The position numbers and the translations under genes are program-made. From Clostridium moniliforme (GTDB taxonomy: Bacteria > Bacillota > Clostridia > Clostridiales > Clostridiaceae), in assembly GCF_017873235.1 (NCBI RefSeq), contig NZ_JAGGJZ010000005.1, positions 62,001 to 126,000 on the forward strand: a stretch of 64,000 bases of DNA, read 5' to 3'. The first letter of the stretch is position 1; each line of letters opens with the position of its first letter. The notes under the pieces are model-generated. The model was not told the DNA's origin. It saw only the letters and a program-made list of their open reading frames with translations, and made no database searches. Shown in pieces: positions 36,833-46,507 of this stretch.

Positions 36833-36921
36833 TGCCTTAAAATAAATAATTAGTTTATCAAAAAAATATCTCATTTCATACAATAGTTATAGTATAGAAA
36901 TAAATTAGAGGTGAATTAAAT

Positions 36922-39900
36922 TTGAAAAATAAGTTGGATACTTATTTGAAACTATATAGAACTTTAACAAAAGATACTTTAAATAAATTGAATTTTTTTA
37001 AGGGAGAAATGGTTGATGGACAAAATTTCATAGAGGTTGTAACAATAAGTGGGGATAATGTGGATAACATTGCACAAATTGTTGATAACTTGGGAGGGTA
37101 TTATGAAAATTTAGGGTATGGATATGGAATAGTAAAGATATCTGTGGATAAACTTTCTGAATTGGAAAGAGTAGAAACAATACAATATATTGAATTACCA
37201 AAGTCATTATATATTTCAGATGCAAGTAGTAATAGAGCAGCTTGTGTTCAAACTGCACAAAGTAGTTATGATGTAAATGGAAGTGGAGTTTTAGTAGGAT
37301 TTATCGATACAGGAATAGATTATTTACACAGAGCTTTTAGAAATGATGATGGCACTACAAGAATTGAATATATTTATGATTTAAGTTTAGGAGGAACTGT
37401 ATATAATAAAGAACAAATAAATAATGCCATAAAAAATGAAAATCCTTATAGCATAGTTCCATCAAATGATTTAATTGAACATGGAACTCATGTTGCAGGG
37501 ATAGCTTGTGCAGGAGGGAAAATACCTATTTCAAATTATGGGGTAGCACCAAAATCTTCAATTATAATGGTAAAAGCAAATAGAGGAAGGTTTGCTCTTA
37601 GTACTCAAATAATGAGAGGACTTAAATTTTTAGTTGATAAGAGTAAAGAACTTAAAATGCCATTGGTTGTAAACATTAGTTTAAGTACTAATGATGGAGC
37701 TCATAATGGAACCTCTCTTTTAGAAAAATATATAAGTACAGTATGTGATTTAGAAAGAATAACTGTTATTGTAGCAGCAGGTAATGAAGGTGATGCTTCA
37801 CATCATGTAGGCGGAACTCTTAGAGATGAACAAAGTATATCAATAAATATTGCAGATGATGAACCTTCTGTTGAACTTGCCTTTTATCATGATATTTTAT
37901 CAGAAGTAAGTGTGCAAGTTACAAATCCAACGGGAAAGATAAGTGGAGAAATAAAAATAAAAGAAGGATTTAATGAATTAAATTTAGATGGAGATAGAAT
38001 AATATTTTATATGTCAGGGCCTAAACCTTTTGATTTGCTAGGAGAAGTTATAATAGGTTTTATAGCAGGAGGTACTTATTTAGTTTCCGGTGAATGGAAA
38101 ATAAAAATAAATTCATTAAACAATTATAGAGGAAATTACAATTTATGGATGCCTGTAACAGAGGGTTTAAATAAAGATACAAAATTTTTAAGGCCAACTC
38201 TTTTTAATACATTAGGAATACCTGCAACTGTAAATAATGTTATATCTGTTGGAAGCTATAATTATATAACTAATACAATATCAACTTTTAGTGGAAGAGG
38301 TAAAATTGGAGACGAAAGCAACATTAAGCCAGATTTAATTGCACCAGGAGAAGGTATAATCGCTCCAGTTCCTTATAATAGTTTTGATGCTAAAACTGGA
38401 ACATCTATGGCAACTCCTCATGTAACGGGAATAGTTGCATTGTTTATGGAGTGGGGAATAGTAAAAGGAAACGATAAATTCTTATATGGTGAAAGGCTTA
38501 AAAGTTATCTTATACAAGGTGCTAAAAGGGATAGACCGAGTGTAATTTATCCAAATGCATTGTGGGGATATGGAACTGTATGTGCTTATAATTCCTTTGA
38601 AATATTGAGAAGCAATCTTAATCTACCTAGTAAAGATAGACAGCTTATGAATATTAGAAAAATAATTGAATATTCAGGAGATATAAAGGCTGGCTTAGAA
38701 AATTATCCTAATGTTGAGTTAATAATTTTAGATGAAAATTTTGCTGTTATAAATGCTCCAGAAAATGAAATAGATAAAATAATAGAGGATGTACCTCAAA
38801 TTGTATTTGAAGAAGCATCTCCAGTATATACATTAAATGAAATTTCACCAGTAGATGCATCTGGAGCTCCACTTTTTCATGATAATCCATACCTTTCTCT
38901 AAATGGAAGAGGAGTGTTAGTTGGACTTATAGATACAGGGATAGATTATATGAATGAAGAATTTAGGAGAGAAGATGATACAACAAGAATAATGTCAATT
39001 TGGGATCAAACTATTGGGGATATAGATGAATCTGCTGTATTTAAATATGGTAGAGTATTTTCAGAAAGTCAAATAAATAATGCAATAAATACTTCATTAT
39101 CAGGAGGCGATCCATATTCTGTAGTTAATAGTAGAGATGAAATAGGTCATGGAACCATGATTGCTGGATTAATTGGAGGAAGAGGGAGAGATCCTAAATT
39201 TTTAGGAGCTGCTCCAGATTGTGATTTTGTTGTAGTTAAGTTAAAAGAAGCATCTGAAAGATATTTAAGAAATTTTGGAATAACAACTCCTGGTACTGGA
39301 AGATATGCAAATGTAGATATTGTATTGGCTATTAGATATATATTAAATGAAGCAAAAAGATTAAATAGGCCATTAGTATTATATATACCTCTTGGTACAA
39401 ATGTTGGAGCTCATGATGGAAGTTCTGTGGTAGAAAGATTTATAGATGATGTATCAAAGAGAAGGGGATTAGTTGTAGTTGCTTGCACAGGCAATGAAGG
39501 AGATTCAGATACTCATACAACAGGAATTCTTTCTCAAAATGGTGATACAAAAACTATAGAACTTAAAGTTTCTAACACTCAAACTAATTTATTTTTTGAA
39601 ATATGGTGTAGAAGACCTGATAAAGTTTCTTTATCTATAGTTTCTCCTTCTGGAGAAATAATAGATAGAATACCAGCTAAATTAAAACAAGCTGAAGAGA
39701 TTAAATTTGTTTTTGAAGGGACAAGGATGTTTATAGAATATTTTATCCCAGAGGAAATAACAGGAGATGAATTAATAAGAATAAAAGCAGAAAATTTAAA
39801 AGAAGGTATATGGCAATTTAATCTTATAGGAGATTATATAGTTGATGGAAGATATGATGCATGGATTCCTCAAAGAGAATTATTACAAGGAGACACTAAA

Positions 39901-40392
39901 TTTTTAAATTCAAATCAATATACAACATTAATGTTACCAGCAACAGCAGAGAGGGCAATAGTTGCAGCTTATTATAATCAAAATAATAATGCAACTGTAG
40001 GTAAGTCTGGAAGAGGACTTACTAGGGATAATAGAATAAAACCAAATGTTGCAGCTGGAGGTATTAATACAGTTGTAATGACTCCAGGGGGAGGTAGTAG
40101 AGTAGCTTCAGGTGCATCTGTTGCTGGAGCTGTTTTGGCGGGATGTTGTGCCTTACTTCTTCAATGGGGAATTATAGATAATAATGATCCAACTATGTAT
40201 TCTGTAAAAATGAAAACTTATATAATTAGAGGAGCAGAAAAGCGAGAAGGAGATGTATATCCAAATAGAGAATGGGGATATGGAATATTAAGTATGCAAG
40301 GAATATTTAATAATATAAGAGCAAGGGGAGCTGACTATAGGTATGATGAGTTTTATAGAAATAATTTATTTGTAAGAAAGCCTATTAAATAA
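36922..40392 (+). CDS. fused double Csp-type subtilisin protease (CspB-CspA-like arrangement)
   Basis: A 1156-residue protein made of two similar units. Unit 1 has a prodomain (about 34-97) and a subtilase with Asp129 (VGFIDTGIDY), His187 (EHGTHVAG), oxyanion Asn in AAGNEGD and Ser495 (GTSMATPHV). Unit 2 has a second prodomain-like stretch (about 578-650), Asp671 (VGLIDTGIDY), His743 (GHGTMIAG), Asn in CTGNEGD and Ser1066 (SGASVAGAV). Each unit carries a long insert of beta-strands between Asn and Ser, the jelly-roll typical of Csp germination proteases. No signal peptide, as for spore Csp proteins. It lies directly before sleC, whose product Csp proteases activate. Unit 2 lacks the Thr and Pro of the serine motif. 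Start TTG 36922 after AGAGGTG. Confidence 0.88.
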   Translation: MKNKLDTYLKLYRTLTKDTLNKLNFFKGEMVDGQNFIEVVTISGDNVDNIAQIVDNLGGYYENLGYGYGIVKISVDKLSELERVETIQYIELPKSLYISDASSNRAACVQTAQSSYDVNGSGVLVGFIDTGIDYLHRAFRNDDGTTRIEYIYDLSLGGTVYNKEQINNAIKNENPYSIVPSNDLIEHGTHVAGIACAGGKIPISNYGVAPKSSIIMVKANRGRFALSTQIMRGLKFLVDKSKELKMPLVVNISLSTNDGAHNGTSLLEKYISTVCDLERITVIVAAGNEGDASHHVGGTLRDEQSISINIADDEPSVELAFYHDILSEVSVQVTNPTGKISGEIKIKEGFNELNLDGDRIIFYMSGPKPFDLLGEVIIGFIAGGTYLVSGEWKIKINSLNNYRGNYNLWMPVTEGLNKDTKFLRPTLFNTLGIPATVNNVISVGSYNYITNTISTFSGRGKIGDESNIKPDLIAPGEGIIAPVPYNSFDAKTGTSMATPHVTGIVALFMEWGIVKGNDKFLYGERLKSYLIQGAKRDRPSVIYPNALWGYGTVCAYNSFEILRSNLNLPSKDRQLMNIRKIIEYSGDIKAGLENYPNVELIILDENFAVINAPENEIDKIIEDVPQIVFEEASPVYTLNEISPVDASGAPLFHDNPYLSLNGRGVLVGLIDTGIDYMNEEFRREDDTTRIMSIWDQTIGDIDESAVFKYGRVFSESQINNAINTSLSGGDPYSVVNSRDEIGHGTMIAGLIGGRGRDPKFLGAAPDCDFVVVKLKEASERYLRNFGITTPGTGRYANVDIVLAIRYILNEAKRLNRPLVLYIPLGTNVGAHDGSSVVERFIDDVSKRRGLVVVACTGNEGDSDTHTTGILSQNGDTKTIELKVSNTQTNLFFEIWCRRPDKVSLSIVSPSGEIIDRIPAKLKQAEEIKFVFEGTRMFIEYFIPEEITGDELIRIKAENLKEGIWQFNLIGDYIVDGRYDAWIPQRELLQGDTKFLNSNQYTTLMLPATAERAIVAAYYNQNNNATVGKSGRGLTRDNRIKPNVAAGGINTVVMTPGGGSRVASGASVAGAVLAGCCALLLQWGIIDNNDPTMYSVKMKTYIIRGAEKREGDVYPNREWGYGILSMQGIFNNIRARGADYRYDEFYRNNLFVRKPIK

Positions 40393-40453
40393 TTTCACCA
40401 ATAAAGCAATGCAAGCATAAATTATTTATAAAAGAAATAATAAGGAGTTTTTG

Positions 40454-41686
40454 ATGGCTGAAAAAGGAAAATTAAAAATTCAATGTTTTAATGGAGATGA
40501 TTATATTCCTGTAGAAGGATGTAGGGCAATTGTAACTTCTAGAGAAGGAACTGAAAAACAAATTGAACTTAGAACAGATTCTTCTGGACTTACAGAAACT
40601 ATAGAATTAGATGCTCCATCACTTGAAAATTCACAACAACCTAGCGATAAATTACCTTATAGTTTATGTGATATTAGAATAGAAAGGGAGGGATTTCAAC
40701 CTTTTGTTGTTAATGGGTGTCAAATATTTCCTGTAGAGACTGCGTATCAAAAGTGCAATTTAGTAGAATCTAATCAAACAAGAAATAGTAGAGCTGAAAT
40801 TATAAATATACAACCAAATAGATTGGTTGGAGACTTCCCAAGAAAAATACCAGAAGAAGTTGATAAACCTTTGCCACTACCTTCTAGTGGGGTAGTATTG
40901 CCAAAACCTGTAGTTCCAGAATATATTGTAGTTCATGAAGGTGGACCAAATTCTCCAGGACAAAATCATAGGGTTTTATATAAAGATTATATTAAAAATG
41001 TTGCTTCAAGTGAAATATTTTCTACTTGGTCATACAATACAATAGCAGCTAATGTTTTTTGTATAATATCATTTACTTTAAATAGAATTTATACAGAATG
41101 GTATAGGTCAAAGGGTAAAAACTTCGATATTACTAATTCAACTGCTTATGATCATGCATTTAGTTTTGGAAGAAATATATATGAAAATATAAGTAATATT
41201 GTTGATGAAGTATTTTCAACCTATGTAAGAAGAATAGGAAGGAAACAGCCACTTTTAACTCAATATTGTGATGGGAAAAATGTTATATGTCCTGAATGGC
41301 TTAGTCAATGGGGCAGTAAATTCCTTGGAGATGAAGGAAGAGCACCGTTTGATATATTAACATACTACTATGGAAACAATATTGAACTTACAACAGCTGA
41401 AATTGTAAAAGGTAGTCCTAAATCTTATCCAGGGTATGACTTGACAAGAGGATCAAGGGGAGAACCTGTAAGAATAACACAAGAGTATTTAAATAGGATT
41501 GCTAGAAATTACCCATTAATACCTAAAGTTGCTGTTGATGGAATATATGGAGCAAGGACAGCAGAGCAGGTTAAGGTATTTCAAGGAATATTTGGATTAC
41601 CAAAAACAGGAGTGGTAGATTATAAAACTTGGTATAAAATCTCAGAAATATATGTTGGGGTAACTAAAATAGCAGAGCTTAATTAA
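40454..41686 (+). CDS. sleC: spore cortex-lytic enzyme precursor SleC
   Basis: A 410-residue protein. The N-terminal 145 or so residues are a pre-pro region, ending in a Pro-rich stretch (EEVDKPLPLPSSGVVLPKPV). The catalytic region then starts PEYIVVHEGGPNSPGQNHRVLYKDYIKNVASSE, the hallmark of SleC, a lytic enzyme of spore cortex peptidoglycan. A peptidoglycan-binding type 1 domain lies at about 335-405 (VDGIYGARTAEQVKVFQGIFGLPKTGVVD). In C. perfringens CspB cuts SleC just before the catalytic part; the matching site here would be about residues 140-150. Encoded 61 bases after the Csp gene. Start ATG 40454 after AAGGAG. Confidence 0.9.
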   Translation: MAEKGKLKIQCFNGDDYIPVEGCRAIVTSREGTEKQIELRTDSSGLTETIELDAPSLENSQQPSDKLPYSLCDIRIEREGFQPFVVNGCQIFPVETAYQKCNLVESNQTRNSRAEIINIQPNRLVGDFPRKIPEEVDKPLPLPSSGVVLPKPVVPEYIVVHEGGPNSPGQNHRVLYKDYIKNVASSEIFSTWSYNTIAANVFCIISFTLNRIYTEWYRSKGKNFDITNSTAYDHAFSFGRNIYENISNIVDEVFSTYVRRIGRKQPLLTQYCDGKNVICPEWLSQWGSKFLGDEGRAPFDILTYYYGNNIELTTAEIVKGSPKSYPGYDLTRGSRGEPVRITQEYLNRIARNYPLIPKVAVDGIYGARTAEQVKVFQGIFGLPKTGVVDYKTWYKISEIYVGVTKIAELN

Positions 41687-41706
41687 TAAAACTCATATTA
41701 AAAACT

Positions 41707-41754
41707 TAGACTATATCAAAGTAAGTATTAACTACTTATGATATAGTCTATTTT
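41707..41754. terminator. Bidirectional terminator between sleC and the YkvI-type gene
   Basis: TAGACTATATCA (41707-41718) and TGATATAGTCTA (41739-41750) form a perfect 12-bp stem with TTTT after it; the inner sequence can pair further. Confidence 0.82.
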
Positions 41755-41755
41755 A

Positions 41756-42820
41756 TTAATTATTTAATTCTGTCTTATGTTTAAAGTAAAATATTAAGCA
41801 TTGAGATATAAATATTAAACTTAACATTCCAAATAGTGGATATAAAGTTGAAATTAAATTTCCAAAACCTATTTGAGATATAGGAAATGCTATTAAGATA
41901 ATTAATAATGTTCCTTTTTTAAAATTAATATTAAAAGTTTTTTCTAGTGTTTTACTTATTGAATATACATCTGAAACTTCTGTTGAGAACATTTCTAGCA
42001 GTATAACCATTAATAGAAGTGCTTGAATTATTGTTGAAAATCTTTTTGCTACAAATAATAATGGTATTTCAAATTCATAAATATAAGGTTGATTTATTAT
42101 AAGTAATAAATTTATCAATAAGCAAAGTATAGTAAGCCCTATTGCCCCAAAGGAAATTCCAAGAGACATAGTTTTTGTTTTTTTAACACTTGTACTTAAA
42201 GGAACTAAAACTCCTGAGCAACATAATATATTATACCCTGCGTAAAGAATTGTTGATGTAGCAAGACCGCTTTCTTTTCTAGCCTGAAAACTTAATATAT
42301 TTTCAAGTGTTACAGCATCAGCACAAAGAACAAAATATAATATTGTTATTGTTGATATTGTAATTATTAATGTTGGGACTATAAAAGAATTGACTTCTAT
42401 TAATCCATCTGTACCTCTAAATAAAAAGAAAACTGCTATCGCCATCATAATTAAAGTTCCAACTATTTTTGGAATATCGAAAAATTGATTAATTAATGCA
42501 CCACTACCAGCTAATATAATTGAAGCACTAGATATTAAATAAATTGTTGTTATTCCTCCAGTAATTTTACCTAAGAAGTTTGGACTTATTTTATAAATAA
42601 CATCTCCATAAGATTCTAAGTTGTATTTTATACTTATTTTTGAAATTATTGTTCCCATAATTATATAGAATAAGCCACAACTAAGTATTCCTATAAAGCT
42701 ATATATACCAAAGGAAGTGAAGAATTGTGTTATTTCTTTTCCAGAAGCAAGACCAGCACCTACAACAGTTCCTATAAAAACAACTGCAATTTGAAATATT
42801 TTAATCCATTCTTTTTTCAA
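41756..42820 (-). CDS. YkvI-type membrane transporter
   Basis: A 354-residue membrane protein with about ten segments. The start (IFQIAVVFIGTVVGAGLASGKEITQFF) has the unwound-helix glycine motif of the amino-acid/polyamine/organocation superfamily and matches the YkvI family. Substrate unknown. The reverse-strand AGGAGG site is good. It is transcribed alone, convergent with sleC and divergent from the lipoprotein gene. Confidence 0.82.
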   Translation of the reverse strand: MKKEWIKIFQIAVVFIGTVVGAGLASGKEITQFFTSFGIYSFIGILSCGLFYIIMGTIISKISIKYNLESYGDVIYKISPNFLGKITGGITTIYLISSASIILAGSGALINQFFDIPKIVGTLIMMAIAVFFLFRGTDGLIEVNSFIVPTLIITISTITILYFVLCADAVTLENILSFQARKESGLATSTILYAGYNILCCSGVLVPLSTSVKKTKTMSLGISFGAIGLTILCLLINLLLIINQPYIYEFEIPLLFVAKRFSTIIQALLLMVILLEMFSTEVSDVYSISKTLEKTFNINFKKGTLLIILIAFPISQIGFGNLISTLYPLFGMLSLIFISQCLIFYFKHKTELNN

Positions 42821-42952
42821 ATGATACCTCCTTACAAATGCTTTCTATAAAAATATATAAATTATACTTAAGATTTATTCTATTTATAAGTGAATAAGGT
42901 AAATTTTCTAAGGAAAACTAAAAAGAGAAGAAATCTAAAGAGGAGTGATTTT

Positions 42953-44056
42953 TTGAAAAAGAGAAATATACTTTTAATTTTTATAATATTTATATTGTGT
43001 TTTATAGGATGCAGAAAGGTACCAAATAATAATAGTAATTCAAATAATTTTAATAGTAGGATAGCAACACAAAGAGCAACTCAGTATATGGAGAGACTTA
43101 AAAGAAATGATATTGAAGGAGCAAATAAAATATCAACAAAAGAACTTGCAACAAGTAATAAGATAAAAGATATAAATAATATGCCAATTGTATCATTTTC
43201 ATCAGGTAATGTAGTAGAAACAGGTAACAGTGCATATGTAACATTTTATTGTTCAAGAGCAAAGGGAGAAGTTTCAGATGCAAGTCTAGATATGATTACA
43301 CTAAAAATAGCCAAAGAAGATAATGAATATAAGGTTTCAGATATGAAAAGTGAAACTATTAAACAATTATATCATAAAGGATCAGAGCTTAGAGTTACAA
43401 ATAAAGATATGGGAAATAGTGAACTAGTACTTAGATTAAAAGATATACCGTTAGAAATGTATCCTAAGGACCAAAAGCCAGCTATAAAGATTATTAAGAT
43501 TCCTAAAGATAAATTTTCTATTTTTGGTATAAGTTACACTGGACGTAACATAGCCTTAAGTACTACAGATGGAAAGAATAGTTTCATTGGAGTTGCAGTT
43601 TTAGAGGAATCAGGTATTTCTGAAGCATCAGCAAAACCTGTAAATAATTTAATAGCTGAAAGTAATAGTAGCAATGAAGGTATTGATGAAAATACTTTAA
43701 AACAAATTTTAGAAAAACCAATTGCTAAAAAAATATTAGCCTATGATATAATACCTGATTCTAGTATTAAAAGTATGATATTTAATGAAGAAGATGGAAA
43801 TCTAATAGTTCAATATACTAAAGGAAAGGGAAAAGGATTGGGAATTAAAATATATAAAAATCCTGATGGTGAATTATTAGAAATAGATTTTGAAAAAATA
43901 TTTCCTATAGATAAATATAGTATAAATTACCAAGGGGCAACAAAAAATGATATAGTAATAAAAGTTGTAAGTTTAAAAGATAAAGGGAATGTATCACAAG
44001 AGTTACTAGGAAATTATAGAATAGATTTATTAGAAAAAACTCTTGAAAAAATATAA
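42953..44056 (+). CDS. lipoprotein of unknown function
   Basis: A 367-residue protein starting at TTG 42953, eight bases after AGAGGAG. From that start the N-terminus is a lipoprotein signal: KKRN, a hydrophobic run, then the lipobox FIGC with the lipidated Cys at residue 19, followed by an Asn/Ser-rich linker. A longer reading from GTG 42890 would bury the signal and has no ribosome site. The body is mostly beta-strand and Lys-rich; I do not recognise its domains. A radical SAM gene follows 65 bases later. Confidence 0.75.
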   Translation: MKKRNILLIFIIFILCFIGCRKVPNNNSNSNNFNSRIATQRATQYMERLKRNDIEGANKISTKELATSNKIKDINNMPIVSFSSGNVVETGNSAYVTFYCSRAKGEVSDASLDMITLKIAKEDNEYKVSDMKSETIKQLYHKGSELRVTNKDMGNSELVLRLKDIPLEMYPKDQKPAIKIIKIPKDKFSIFGISYTGRNIALSTTDGKNSFIGVAVLEESGISEASAKPVNNLIAESNSSNEGIDENTLKQILEKPIAKKILAYDIIPDSSIKSMIFNEEDGNLIVQYTKGKGKGLGIKIYKNPDGELLEIDFEKIFPIDKYSINYQGATKNDIVIKVVSLKDKGNVSQELLGNYRIDLLEKTLEKI

Positions 44057-44121
44057 TAACAAATAAATTTTCACTTATGATATTATTAAGATAAATAAGA
44101 TTAATAATGGAGGAAATCATA

Positions 44122-45042
44122 GTGAAAGAATGGAATGGAAAAAGATATCATAGTTTAAACTATTTTCTAAGACATAAATTTAATGAGAAAGTTTTTAAAA
44201 TATCATTAGATGGTGGATTCTCTTGTCCAAATAGAGATGGAACAATAAGTATTGGGGGATGTCTTTTTTGTAGTGAAAGTGGATCAGGAGATTATGCAGG
44301 TGACAGACATTTATCTATAAGCAAACAATTTTCTGATGTTAAAAAAATGATGAATAAGAAGTGGAAAGAAGGAAAATATATAGCTTATTTTCAAGCTTTT
44401 ACGAATACATATGCACCAGTTGAAGAACTTAGAAGAAAATACAATGAAGCAATACAAGAAGAAGGCGTTGTTGCATTAGCCATTGCAACTAGACCAGATT
44501 GTTTAGGTGACGATGTATTAGATCTTTTAGAAGAAATAAATAAAAAAATTTATGTATGGGTAGAACTTGGACTTCAAACTGTTTCAGATGAAACTGCAAG
44601 GAAAATAAATAGAGGATATAAGTTAGAAGTATTTGAATATGCTACAAGAAGACTAAAGGAAAGAAATATTGATTTTGTAACTCATTGTATATTTGGGTTA
44701 CCTGGAGAAACAAAAGAAGATATGCTTAAAACTGTAGATTATATAGCACATTCAGGCTCTAAAGGAATTAAGTTTCATCTTCTTCATTTAATGAAACATA
44801 CTCCTATGGTTAAATTATATGATAGAGGTGAATTACAATTTGTATCTAAGGAAGATTATATAGATTTAATATGTAAATCTATAGCAAGGTTACCAGAAGA
44901 TATGGTAGTTCATAGGTTAACTGGAGATGCACCAAGAGATTTACTTATAGGTCCAATGTGGAGTTTAAAAAAATGGGAAATATTAAATGCAATTGATAAA
45001 GCATTAATAGATAATGATATATACCAAGGAAAAGATTTTTAG
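44122..45042 (+). CDS. radical SAM protein, TIGR01212/YhcC family
   Basis: A 306-residue radical SAM enzyme. The cluster cysteines are in FSCPNRDGTISIGGCLFCSE, the spacing (C-x11-C-x2-C) of the YhcC group rather than the usual CxxxCxxC. Further motifs are YFQAFTNTYAP, IATRPDCL, WVELGLQTVSDETA and FGLPGETKEDM. The substrate is not established. I choose GTG 44122, eight bases after GGAGG at 44109-44113; the ATG at 44107 overlaps the site. The comB gene follows nine bases after. Confidence 0.88.
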   Translation: MKEWNGKRYHSLNYFLRHKFNEKVFKISLDGGFSCPNRDGTISIGGCLFCSESGSGDYAGDRHLSISKQFSDVKKMMNKKWKEGKYIAYFQAFTNTYAPVEELRRKYNEAIQEEGVVALAIATRPDCLGDDVLDLLEEINKKIYVWVELGLQTVSDETARKINRGYKLEVFEYATRRLKERNIDFVTHCIFGLPGETKEDMLKTVDYIAHSGSKGIKFHLLHLMKHTPMVKLYDRGELQFVSKEDYIDLICKSIARLPEDMVVHRLTGDAPRDLLIGPMWSLKKWEILNAIDKALIDNDIYQGKDF

Positions 45043-45051
45043 GGGGATATT

Positions 45052-45765
45052 ATGAATATAGATATTATTATTTCAGCAGATTATATAAATGAGGATTCTA
45101 TAAAGGATAAGGTTGTAGTTGTTATTGATATGCTAAGGGCTACATCTGTAATAACAACAGCTTTTATAAATGGATGTAAAGAATTAATACCATATTTAAC
45201 TGTTGAAGAAGCAATGGAAAAAAGTAAAGAATTTAAAGCGGGAGACTGTATATTAGGTGGGGAGAGAAAAGCTGTTAAAATAGAAGGTTTTGATTTATCA
45301 AATTCTCCATTAGAATATACAGAAGAAGTAGTTAAAGATAAAACTGTTATAATTACAACAACAAATGGAACTAGAAGTTTAACAAAGTGTAAAAGTGCAA
45401 AGAGAGTTTTTGTTGGTGCTATGATTAATGGTAAGGCGGTAGCAGAAAAGTTAGTAGAAATTGGAGAAGATGTTGTTATAGTTAATGCAGGAACTAATGG
45501 ACAGTTTTCAATGGATGACTTTATATGTGCAGGATATATGATAAATGAAATGCTTAAAATAAGTAATAAATTAGAGCTAACAGATATAGCTAAAACTGCA
45601 AATTATATATATGAAAATAATAAAGGCATAGATAGTTTTATAAATAGTGCAAGACATTATGGAGTAATGAAAGAACTAGGTTTAATGAATGATGTTAAAT
45701 ATGCAATGAAAAAAGAAATTACAAATATTGTTCCAGAATATAAGAATGGTCATATTGTTAAATAA
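45052..45765 (+). CDS. comB: 2-phosphosulfolactate phosphatase family protein
   Basis: A 237-residue ComB-family phosphatase: VVVIDMLRATSVITTAFINGC, LGGERKAVKIEGFDLSNSP, TTTNGTRSL and VNAGTNGQFSMDDFICAGYM are family motifs with acidic magnesium ligands. ComB of methanogens removes phosphate in coenzyme M synthesis; clostridial members probably act on sulfolactate or another small phosphate. It follows the radical SAM gene with GGGGG just before the start and ends at a shared terminator. Confidence 0.85.
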   Translation: MNIDIIISADYINEDSIKDKVVVVIDMLRATSVITTAFINGCKELIPYLTVEEAMEKSKEFKAGDCILGGERKAVKIEGFDLSNSPLEYTEEVVKDKTVIITTTNGTRSLTKCKSAKRVFVGAMINGKAVAEKLVEIGEDVVIVNAGTNGQFSMDDFICAGYMINEMLKISNKLELTDIAKTANYIYENNKGIDSFINSARHYGVMKELGLMNDVKYAMKKEITNIVPEYKNGHIVK

Positions 45766-45773
45766 GTTTATAT

Positions 45774-45807
45774 AAAAAAAGCTACCAAATTATTGGTAGC
45801 TTTTTTT
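45774..45807. terminator. Bidirectional terminator between comB and rubrerythrin
   Basis: AAAAAAGCTACCAA and TTGGTAGCTTTTTT form a 14-bp stem with A and T runs on its two sides. Confidence 0.92.
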
Positions 45808-45816
45808 ATATAATTT

Positions 45817-46407
45817 TTAGTAGTTTTCTGTAAATAATTCGAAGTATGATTGTGGGTGTAAGCAAGCTGGACACTTAATAGGAGCTTCAGCGCCTTCAAA
45901 TATGAATCCACAGTTTCCACATTTCCATAAAGTGTTTTTAGATTCTCTCTTAAATACAATTCCTTCTTCGATATTTGCAGCTAATTTTCTATATCTCATT
46001 TCATGAGCTATTTCAGCTTTAGCTATCATTCTAAATGCAGCAGCTATTTCAGGGAATCCTTCTTTTTCAGCTACATCTGCAAATGTTGGATAAAGGTTTG
46101 AATTTTCATCATGCTCACCTTCAGCTGCATATATTAAATTTGTTTTAGTATCAGTAGGTAATTCTACTGGATATCCTGCATTTATTTCTATTGCCTCTCC
46201 TTGGAAATCATCTTTTAAGAATTTATAAAATCTCTTAGCATGTTCCTTTTCATTTTCAGCAGTTTCCATAAATATGTTTGAAATTTGTACAAATCCTTCT
46301 TTTCTTGCAGCACTAGCAAAGTAAGTATATCTTGTTCTTGCTTGGCATTCTCCTGCAAAAGACTTCATTAAATTTTCAGCTGTTTTTGTTCCTTTTAAAC
46401 TCTTCAT
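45817..46407 (-). CDS. rubrerythrin
   Basis: A 196-residue peroxide-reducing protein of anaerobes. The N-terminal ferritin-like domain holds the di-iron ligands (GECQARTRY, ETAENEKEHAKRF, and AKAEIAHEMRYR). The C-terminal rubredoxin domain has two Cys pairs, WKCGNCGF and IKCPACLHPQSYF. Normal length and order. AGGAGG-like site and a strong vegetative promoter lie upstream. Confidence 0.95.
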   Translation of the reverse strand: MKSLKGTKTAENLMKSFAGECQARTRYTYFASAARKEGFVQISNIFMETAENEKEHAKRFYKFLKDDFQGEAIEINAGYPVELPTDTKTNLIYAAEGEHDENSNLYPTFADVAEKEGFPEIAAAFRMIAKAEIAHEMRYRKLAANIEEGIVFKRESKNTLWKCGNCGFIFEGAEAPIKCPACLHPQSYFELFTENY

Positions 46408-46468
46408 AACTAATCCTCCCCATTCTTTGTAAAATTAAATGTTAGTGGATAATTAATATTTACAAATC

Positions 46469-46507
46469 TTATAAGTTAATTATAATAGTATGAATTGAAA
46501 CATTCAA
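46469..46507 (-). promoter_or_regulatory. Rubrerythrin promoter with a PerR-like dyad
   Basis: On the minus strand TTGAAT (46507-46502), 17 bases, TATAAT (46484-46479). Overlapping the -10 is TTATAATTAACTTATAA, a dyad resembling the PerR box but with a wider centre. The other 290 bases to the next gene show no clear feature. Confidence 0.6.

Noticed and set aside
36841..36921. A possible sporulation sigma factor promoter before the Csp gene (CATACAA)
   Set aside because: A -10-like match is present but no convincing -35 at the right distance; I could not support sigma-G or sigma-E by eye.
45768..45959. A 63-codon minus-strand frame over the rubrerythrin end
   Set aside because: It overlaps rubrerythrin in another frame and runs through the bidirectional terminator.
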